From Caprella mutica (taxonomy: Eukaryota; Arthropoda; Malacostraca; Amphipoda; Caprellidae): a stretch of 64,000 nt of DNA. Each line of letters opens with the position of its first letter. Position 1 is the first letter of the stretch. The notes below the pieces were generated by a model. The model was given only the letters and a program-made list of their open reading frames with translations, searched no databases and was not told the origin of the DNA. A program made the translations under genes and the position numbers. The stretch covers positions 186,001 through 250,000 of the forward strand of contig CANNZV010000129.1 in the NCBI GenBank assembly GCA_947561585.1, written 5' to 3'. Positions 46,201 through 54,895 of this stretch are shown here, piece by piece.

Positions 46201-49200
46201 AAAATCTGATTGTTAGAAATAATTTGAATAATAGAAGAAATGACTAATAAAGAGATAAAGAAAAAACAAGGCTAGAGATAATAGAAAGTAAGGCTAGAGA
46301 TAGAGGAAAGTAAGGTAGGAGATAGAGAAAAGTACGGTAAGAGATAGAGGAAAGTAAAGCAAGAGATAGAATTAAGGAAAACCGAACTTACAGAAGGACT
46401 CGATTCCATAGTAAAATTGGGGAGAATCTTTCTGAGAATTTCCTGGCCATAAGTGACTTTTTCCCCCTTCTGGGTGAGACCTCTCAGCTGTATCAGGTTC
46501 ATTGACCAGGAGGTACTGGCTGATTTGAAGACAGGGCAGAAGGTGAGGTGGTCTTGTCTGAGAAAACATTTTATAATGAGAAAAAAAGAGACTTTGATTA
46601 AAAAAACAGACTTTAACCGAGTTAAAAATGAAACTAGAATTCTATTGATTCAAAATGAGAAAAGAGTCACTGTGATGATGTACTATCAGAGTAAAGAGTC
46701 ATTGTGATGATGTACTATCAGAGAAAAGAGTCACTGTGATGATATACTAACAGAGAAAAGAGTCACTGTGATGATGTACTATCAGAGAAAAGAGTCACTG
46801 TGATGATGTACTATCAGAGAAAAGATTCACTTTGATGATGTACTATCAGAGAAAAGAGTCACTGTGATGATGTACTATCAGAGAAAAGAGTCACTGTGAT
46901 GATGTACTAACAGAGAAAAGAGTCACTGTGATGATGTACTATCAGAAAAAAGAGTCACTGTGATGATGTACTATCAGAGAAAAGATTCACTTTGATGATG
47001 TACTATCAGAGAAAAGAGTCACTGTGATGATGTACTATCAGAGAAAAGAGTCACTGTGATGATGTACTATCAGAGAAAAGAGTCACTGTGATGATGTACT
47101 ATCAGAGTAAAGAGTCATAATGATGATGTACTATCAGAGAAAAGAGTCACTGTGATGATGTAGTAACAGAGAAAAGAGTTACTGTGATGATGTACTATCA
47201 GAGAAAAGAGTCACTGTGATGATCTACTATCAGAGAAAAGAGTCACTGTGATGATGTACTATCAAAGAAAAGAGTCACTGTGATGATGTACTATCAGAGA
47301 AAAGAATCACTGTGATGATGTACTATCAGAGTAAAGAGTCATTGTGATGATGTACTACCAGAGGAAAGAGTCACTGTGATGATGTACTATCAGAGTAAAG
47401 AGTCATTGTGATGATGTACTATCAGAGAAAAGAGTCACTGTGATGATGTACTATCAGAGAAAAGAGTCACTGTGATGATGTACTATCAGGGTAAAGAGTC
47501 ATTGTGATGATGTACTATCAGAGAAAAGTGTCACTGTGATGATGTACTATCAGAGAAAAGAGTCACTTTGGCGATGTACTATCAGAGAATAGAGTGACTG
47601 TGATGATATACTATCAGAGAAGGAGTCACTGTGATTATGTACTATCAGATAAAAGAGTCACTGTGATGATGTACTATCAGAGAATAGAGTCACTGTTATG
47701 ATGTAGTATCAGAGAAAAGAGTCACTGTGATGATGTACAATCAGAGAAAAGAGTCACTGTGATGATGTACTATCAGAGAAAAGAGTCACTGTGGTGATGT
47801 ACTATCAGAGAAAAGTCACTGTGATGATGTACTATCAGAGAATATAGTCACTGTGATGATGTACTATCAGAGAAAAGAGTTACTGTAATGATGTACTATC
47901 AGAGAAAAGAGTCATTGTGATCATGATGATATACTGTCAGAGAAAAGAGTCACTGTGATGATGTACTATCAGAGAAAAGAATCACTGTGATGATGTACTA
48001 TCTGAAAATAGAGTCACTGTTATGATGTACTATCAGAGAAAAGAGTCACTGTGATGATGTACTATCAGAGAAAAGAGTCACCGTGAAGATGTACTATCAG
48101 AGGAAAGAGTCACTGTGAAGAAGTACTATCAGATAAAAAGAGTCACTGTGATGATGTACTATCAGAGAAAAGAGTCACTCTGATGATGTACTATCAGAGG
48201 AAAGAGTCACTGTGATGATGTACTATCAGAGAAAAGAGTCACTGTGATGATGTACTATCAGAGAAAAGAGTCACTGTGATGATGTACTATCAGAGAAAAG
48301 AGTCACTGTGATGATGTTTTATCAGAGAAAAGAGTCACTGTGATGATGTACCATCAGAGAAAAGAGTCACTGTGGTGATGTACTATCAGAGAAAAGAGTC
48401 ACTGTGATGATGTACTGTCAGAGAAAAGAGTCTCTGTGATGATGTACTATCAGAGAAAAGAGTCACTGTGGTGATGTACTATCAGAAAAAAGAGTCACTG
48501 TGGTGATGTACTATCAGAGAAAAGAGTTACTGTGATGATGTACTGTCAGAGAAAAGAGTCACTGTGATGATGTACTATCAGAGAAAAGAGTCACTGTGGC
48601 GATGTACTATCAGAGAATAGAGTTACTGTGATGATATACTATAAGAGAAGGAGTCACTGTGATGATGTACTATCAGATAAAAGAGTCACTGTGATGATGT
48701 ACTATCAGAGAATAGAGTCACTGTTATGATGTAGTATCAGAGAAAAGAGTCACTGTGATGATGTACAATCAGAGAAAAGAGTCACTGTGATGATGTACTA
48801 TCAGAGAAAAGAGTCACTGTGGTGATGTACTATCAGAGAAAAGTCACTGTGATGATGTAATATCAGAGAATATAGTCACTGTGATGATGTACTATCAGAG
48901 AAAAGAGTCCCTGTTATGATGTACTATCAGAGAAAAGAGTCATTGTGATCATGATGATGTACTGTCAGAAAAAAGAGTCACTATGATGATGTACTATCAG
49001 AGAAAAGAATCACTGTGATGATGTACTATCTGAAAATAGAGTCACTGTTATGATGTACTATCAGAGAAAAGAGTCACTGTGATGATGTACTATCAGAGAA
49101 AAGAGTCACTGTGAAGATGTACTATCAGAGGAAAGAGTCACTGTGAAGATGTACTATCAGATAAAAAGAGTCACTGTGATGATGTACTATCAGAGAAAAG

Positions 49201-52200
49201 AGTCACTCTGATGATGTACTATCAGAGGAAAGAGTCACTGTGATGATGTACTATCAGAGAAAAGAGTCACAGTGATGATGTACTATCAGAGAAAAGAGTC
49301 ACTGTGAAGATGTACTATCAGAGGAAAGAGTCACTGTGAAGATGTACTATCAGATAAAAAGAGTCACTGTGATGATGTACTATCAGAGAAAAGTCACTGT
49401 GATGATGTACTATCAGAGGAAAGAGTCACTGTGATGATGTACTATCAGAGAATAGAGTCACTGTGGTGATGTACTATCAGAGAAAAGAGTCACTGTGATG
49501 ATGTACTATCAGAGAAAAGAGTCACTGTGATGATATACTATCAGAGAATAGAGTCACTGTGATGATGTACTAACAGAGAAAAGAGTCACTGTGATGATGT
49601 ACTATCAAATATGATATATTATCCAGACATTCTTTTGTTTCACTGCAGCTATATTTCTTACGTGTCAAATATGAGGCTTCTATAGGACACTGATTTTCGT
49701 TTTCGAACAGATATTTCAGAACAGACTTTCGCTAAGTACATTTTACGTCTTTTCTGCTCTGATAGGAAAGTGGCCATGTCCTGAAACGAATAAATAGATT
49801 AGAAGTGAACCTCCTTATATTATTGTTCATAAGAAATATTAGTTGCCCCTGAGGTGTCGGATTTGGTACATCAAGAAATATTAATTTCTTGTGTTAATTT
49901 TTTTGATTGAAACTAACACATGATTTTGAAGGTCCTCATCAGGTGAAGTAGGCTAGGAATATTTCTAAGCTAGTTTCCCGACACATATTCCGAATAAAGA
50001 TTTTTAAAGTTAGTTTAGTTTTATTTAAGAGTTCTCTCTTGTGGAGTTTTTCTCTTGTGATTTCAGTGGGGTTAAAGTTATGTTAAATTTGTATTGGTGT
50101 ATAGACTGGATGGCTAAACTATTGATTGATTGAACAATTTAAGATAATGGCGAAATATTGTTGGGTTATTAAATGATAACTGGAATTACTTGGGACTATA
50201 AAAATGGGAGTTGGGGGTGTGGTTAGGTATGGCCATCAATTCCGATTCATTCTAAATCTTTTTACTTATTTCTTCAGAGAATATTCAAGTACTTTTGCGA
50301 ATTGATCAAACTAGGTATTAAAGTACCTTTTGTGTATTGGTTTACTAGTCTCTTTATGTGAACTCTTGATAAAGACTACATGACGGCATTTGGTGCGCTC
50401 TGAAGTTCTGTTCACACGTGAGTTTTAAATATATCTCTTTTATGTAAATCTTGTGGTGTATTTCAATATTATTAGGTAAATACCAGTTAGTCGAACAACA
50501 TGTAGATACTTTTGTATTTACACCAGCTTTTCTCTCTCAGCTGGTGTAGCGGAGTGTAAACCTTTATCTTATGCCAAGAATCTACTTCAGAGTATGGTCG
50601 TTAGAATCTAACCAGAACTTGTGTCTAGGAACCGTCAACATTCTGAAGTCCTTTGTAGAAGGCAGTATACTTACCCTGAACTGGCGGTACTTACCCTGAA
50701 CTGGCCGTACTTAACCTGAACTGGCCGTACTTACCCTGAACTGGCGGTACTTAACCTGAACTGGCGGTACTTAACCTGAACTGGCGGTACTTAACCTGAA
50801 CTGGCGGTACTTAACCTGAACTGGCGGTACTTAACCTGAACTGGCGGTACTTACCCTGAACTGGCGGTACTTACCCTGAACTGGCGGTACTTACCCTGAA
50901 CTGGCGGTACTTACCCTGAACTGGCGGTACTTACCCTGAACTGGCGGTACTTACCCTGAACTGGCGGTACTTACCCTGAACTGGCGGTACTTACCCTGAA
51001 CTGGCGGTACTTACCCTGAACTGACGGTACTTACCCTGAACTGGCGGTACTTACCCTGAACTGACGGTACTTACCCTGAACTGACGGTACTTACCCTGAA
51101 CTGACGGTACTTACCCTGAACTGACGGTACTTACCCTGAACTGACGGTACTTAACCTGAACTGGCGGTACTTAACCTGAACTGGCGGTACTTAACCTGAA
51201 CTGGCGGTACTTAACCTGAACTGGCGGTACTTAACCTGAACTGGCGGTACTTAACCTGAACTGGCGGTACTTAACCTGAACTGGCGGAACTTAACCTGAA
51301 CTGGCGGAACTTAACCTGAACTGGCGGAACTCAAGTTATGAGTGTATGCGTTCATTCATTCATTTATATCTACATGCTCGTTATTGAAATTACCCGTATT
51401 AATTTTTGTCTTATTAGTTCATGCTTTTCATTAAGTTGTACTAATCATCTTTTCATGAACAGGGTTAAATAGGTCATGATTTGTAGCAGGTCCGTGTAGG
51501 TAAACCTACGCCAGCCTGTTGATGTTACTGTGCGTTAGTTACCATTTCACAGTGACATCTGACTTAATGACTGCCTGACAAATTTTCAAAGAGACTGAGA
51601 CTTATTTTTATATAGGCATAATCTTATTATTGTGTTTGGTTTGATTAATTATCCCTCTAGTTGTCTATTATTAGCGCAATTTTATTGGTTGTTTTAGTAA
51701 AGGTGATCCTGATTTTTATTGTGCGCTAGTGATATTTTAAATTGGGCTTACTTGGAACTTAGAGCAAGCGTTGTGTATAACGGCATTACTTGTATGGCCT
51801 GTATAGGCGTATATACCTTGCTCTTTAAAACTTATTTTTGTACCAATATAACTTGTATTTTGTGTCTTATATGTTCAATATACTTATCAATTAACAATTC
51901 TTTCTTTTGTCCGCTTTTGAGAGTTTCCTAATTAATGATTTGATTAGCCAGCTGTTGAGTTTCAAATAGTGGAAAAACTGAGAGCAGAAGCTTTAGAAAT
52001 TCAGTCGAAGGTTTTTCGTTCTGTGCCACTACACCCCAATATTAATGAAATGATATAATGAAAGTTACATAATAATTATTTTATAAATTTTTCTTACTTG
52101 TTCGAATGGGATAACCTGTACATTCGAGTGTCTAATAATGTAATTTTATGATTTAATTTGTTTTATTTCTATTTCTTTAGTTCTTTCCATTCCATTTTTT

Positions 52201-53780
52201 ACATTTACTCTAGCTAATTAATTATTCGAAAATAAATAATGAATCCCCATGATTGCAAGGGTTTCCTGAATCTACAAGGGAATTGGAACAACATTTTATG
52301 ATTAAATAATTTCTCTATTGGTGAGATTCACGCATGAGATTACACAGATTGGTTGTTCGAAATATTTATGAAATGCATTACACAATTGAACCTTCGAACC
52401 AAACATGCTACAAATTTACACAATGATTAATGAGGCAAGCTAGAACTAAGATACTCTTACACTCAGAGGAAACGATCGAAGGCTTTCGGCCATGCGGTCA
52501 AGGGATATCTCTTCAAACCAGGTTATTCACAACACCACTAAGATCAATGACCAATATCTTATATTGAAGGATAACCAGAAACTAACTCTTCCTATAACTT
52601 CTATAAACTCACTCCTTCTAAATCTCCACCAACTTTATTGGAGTACCCAACCTTATCACTCAATTCTTCAATTTAATTGGATTCTCCAAAACTCCATGGG
52701 TGTGACTTTTTTTCTAATTCAGCCAATAGAGAACTATACGTATTCAGCTGTTCAATTCTTCTCCAAAAAACTGTTACGAAGCTCTGTTTTAAGTATTTCC
52801 TAATTTATTGAGCTAAACATTAACTATTTTCTAGTGAAACTTAAACGTTACCTTATCAAGTTATCACCAATAATTCTTCTTAGGGAATCTACTTATCTAT
52901 TTTAATACTAAACAATATTCATGAAGCATATAGCTGACCCTTAGTTCGAAAGCCGGAGAAACAATTTAAAAACCAAATAACCGAAGACTGAATAATCCTA
53001 AATATTTATCTTTAGAATATTAGTCCTCAATTTTAGATAAATGTTTAAATATATATATAGGTCGCATATATAGATCTTATAAAAACCGTCTGATAACTCG
53101 GGACCACCATAACAGCTATTCTCAAGGATTTATACTCACCGTATTGTCTCCGAATAATTGTGCTCTGTTCCACAAGTTGTGTGGCTCGTAGCCATCTTCT
53201 GGCTGATGTTTTCCTTCCAATTTCTTGGTTTTGGTCACCTTGTCTCTCAGGTTATCCTCGAAACCATGAGGTGTAGCGGACTCTTCTGATTCTTTTATCA
53301 ATACTAAAATACAACAAAAACATTAACACAATCAGAAAACGTCAAATAATTGATTCGAGATGTATATAATGATAAATTAATAATAGATTATAGTAGATAT
53401 ATTATCTGTAATAAAGCTATTGGTTGGTATTCAATATCTGCTCCTCCAATACCCGTTTACCAAATACCTAATCCATTACTTAATATAATACGTTGCCCAA
53501 TTCATTACACAGACGTAAAAAGATATTACAAAACATAATAAAAAATGTATTATACAATACCTCACCGAATACATTACCTTTGGTATCCTCAACCTCTTTC
53601 TGCCTGCTGTTACTCTGGGAGTTATTCTTCGAGGTGACGTATTTGTCCAGTAACCGCTCTATTACCCTTTGGTGATATTCATTGTTATTCTGAAGGTTAC
53701 TGATGATGTATAAGGTGAAGAAGAGCACCAAGGTCAAGGTGAGGAGAAGTAATTTACCTCTGAAGTGCATCTTCACAAGT
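43000..53780 (-). CDS. Carbohydrate sulfotransferase (Sulfotransfer_2, CHST8-14 type), seven exons
   Basis: A Golgi type II membrane enzyme that transfers sulfate from PAPS to sugar residues of glycosaminoglycans or glycoproteins; the exact acceptor is unknown. Coding exons in order: 53770-53566, 53303-53140, 49780-49662, 46557-46392, 44953-44783, 44300-44089, 43282-43000. All have GT/AG borders and matching phases (1,0,2,0,0,2), totalling 1,320 nt or 439 residues plus TAA. A membrane anchor is at residues 7-24. The 5'-phosphosulfate loop FCPVFKSASTSW is at about 169-180, and the 3'-phosphate motif IVRHPFERLVS at about 228-238. The C-terminal family blocks are HWRPY and CSPCSITYDF. Start: ATG 53770 follows a good acceptor at 53781-53783; ATG 53803 would lie in its pyrimidine tract. 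A 5' non-coding exon is probably further right. Introns carry satellites. Confidence 0.9.
43855..44035. mobile_element. MITE in sulfotransferase intron 6, family of 17191-17365
   Basis: About 181 bp, same internal text as 17191-17365 (ACGATTCAATACTCTTTA, TATAATATTTTC), with GGGT and ACCC ends. TA is kept on the left only. The element is more decayed than its partner and lies 53 bp inside the intron from the exon 6 donor. Confidence 0.75.
44089..44300 (-). CDS. Sulfotransferase exon 6
   Basis: 212 nt between acceptor TTTATAG and donor GTGAGAGA. Encodes PTFKEFVQFI, HWRPYFDHCSPC and SITYDFIIK, diagnostic of this family. Confidence 0.92.
44783..44953 (-). CDS. Sulfotransferase exon 5, 3'-phosphate-binding motif
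   Basis: 171 nt, phase 0 at both ends; acceptor TACACAG, donor GTGAGA. Encodes FMIVRHPFERLVSCYRDKFE, the family's second cofactor-binding block. Confidence 0.92.
46130..46200 (-). ncRNA. Degenerate tRNA-like/SINE head
   Basis: On the minus strand TGGTAGCGTGGTTA resembles an A-box and GGGTTACGATTC a B-box with one extra base. It lies in sulfotransferase intron 4, about 190 bp from exon 4. Unlikely to be a working tRNA. Confidence 0.4.
46392..46557 (-). CDS. Sulfotransferase exon 4, PAPS 5'-phosphosulfate loop
   Basis: 166 nt between acceptor TTTTCTCAG and a perfect donor GTAAGT. Encodes HLTFCPVFKSASTSWSMNLI. Lys, Ser and Trp occupy the family positions for cofactor binding. Confidence 0.92.
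46665..49608. repeat. 32-bp satellite inside intron 3 of the sulfotransferase gene
   Basis: About 92 copies of a 32-bp unit (ACTGTGATGATGTACTATCA then GAGAAAAGAGTC). Rare variants recur at exactly 1,028 bp: TATCAGATAAAAGAG at 47643 and 48671, GCGATG at 47571 and 48599, GTGATCATGATG at 47917 and 48945. So there is a higher-order duplication of about 32 units. Confidence 0.95.
49662..49780 (-). CDS. Sulfotransferase exon 3
   Basis: 119 nt between acceptor TTCGTTTCAG and donor GTAAGA. Encodes FLSEQKRRKMYLAKVC and the approach to the catalytic domain. It lies only about 50 bp from the edge of the 32-bp satellite in the next intron. Confidence 0.85.
50664..51335. repeat. 20-bp satellite inside intron 2 of the sulfotransferase gene
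   Basis: About 33 copies of CTGGCGGTACTTACCCTGAA. Three sub-blocks differ by single bases (TTAACC/TTACCC, GGCGG/GACGG/GGCGGAAC), showing block-wise spread. Each unit contains TTCAG and GGTAAG on the minus strand, like splice acceptor and donor cores. Confidence 0.95.
51336..53139. other. Intron 2 sequence of the sulfotransferase gene
   Basis: AT-rich; no other gene seen. The 103-codon frame at 52492-52803 (+) is not recognised and I do not call it. Confidence 0.5.
53140..53303 (-). CDS. Sulfotransferase exon 2
   Basis: 164 nt between acceptor TTTTAG and donor GTGAGTAT. Encodes a charged stem region (ESEESATPHGFEDNLRDKV, then HNLWNRAQLFGDNT). Only this frame is open; it enters in phase 1 and leaves in phase 0. 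Confidence 0.82.
53566..53780 (-). CDS. Sulfotransferase exon 1 (first coding exon)
   Basis: Begins after the acceptor TTCCTTTTCAG; ATG at 53770-53768. It encodes a short basic tail, the hydrophobic anchor (LLLLTLTLVLFFTLYIIS) and the start of the stem. The donor is GTGAGG after 53566. An alternative donor GTAATG after 53578 is in the same phase and would drop four residues. Confidence 0.82.
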
Positions 53781-53803
53781 CTGAAAAGGAAGAACTTGTT
53801 CAT

Positions 53804-54669
53804 TGTCAGGGCAAGAGTTCTATTTAATTTTTTATACTATTATTTGATTTGCTATTTAATTTTTGAGAAGTTTAATCTTTTGTTTATTTTTTGGCATTCT
53901 TTGGAGTTGCCAATTAGGGCGTAATTCATATTGAAAGGGACGAGATTTATCACGAGGTTCGATCTGCACTTTGGGATAGTTTAGTCGATGCTGTTGATGG
54001 TGCAGAATCTTGGGTTCTATTGCACCACTGCAGAGCCACCCTCTAACTTGAGACACTTCCTAGGCAACAAGGATTCATTCAGGGAATATCCCAGGGAAGA
54101 AAGATCGATTGTTGGGATATCCCCCTATTATTCCAGAAATAAATCCTTGTTGCAAGGGTAGATCGTACGAAAATGCCATTGGTGTGATGGTAGATATTCT
54201 CCACTTTCAGGAGTTGAGTATATTGCAATGATCAAAAGGATGCAATCCCTAGTGATTCTTTCTATAAATTAGCCTGTTAGCAGTAAAACTTCTATTGAAG
54301 AGATTTGATTATAAAAATCTTTAAAAAATTTATAGGAGTAGATAACGTACACTTGGTTGAGCGAATACCCTCGCCGCTGCTTACATATGACCTTGACCTC
54401 AACCTTTAAGCCGTTCACTCCCAAAATCTGATAAAGTGGTAGCATGAAAATGATCAATCGTCCCACCAAGTTTCATGGAATATGGTTCAATACATTTTGA
54501 GTTATAAATAATCATGAGCTTGCCCTTTGAGCGGGTTGCTCCCAAAATTATATCAGAAGGTCAATGGTTATTGACCAATCGTTTCATCAAATTTCGGGTA
54601 ATTTGTTTTAATACTTTTTCACTATTCAACCTTTCAAAAATAACATTTCGCAAATTTGCGAAGGTAATT

Positions 54670-54672
<3 letters not shown>
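53804..54672. other. Region between sulfotransferase and retrotransposon
   Basis: Two diverged tandem copies of an approximately 130-bp motif lie at 54360-54490 and 54500-54620 (shared words CTCCCAAAAT, ATCAATCGT, TTTCATGGAATATGG versus TTTCGGGTAATTTG). A small inverted repeat GCAACAAGGATT/AATCCTTGTTGC brackets 54064-54160. Confidence 0.5.

Positions 54673-54720
<48 letters not shown>
54673..54720 (-). other. Poly(A) tail of the retrotransposon
   Basis: 48 consecutive T on the plus strand directly after the 3' UTR, marking the 3' end of the inserted cDNA. Confidence 0.92.
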
Positions 54721-54724
<4 letters not shown>

Positions 54725-54895
54725 GCCCCCTGCCAGAAGAAGCAAACCTTCTTTAAATAATTAAAAAAAGCTATTATCTTTATTAAGACAATGAACATTA
54801 AAAAATGGAAGATAAGCTTCTCTGCTCTACGAACATGGCTCCGACCATCGCCAATGGTAGTGGCCTCCAACCGACTGTGAGGTGCCTATAGCAGG

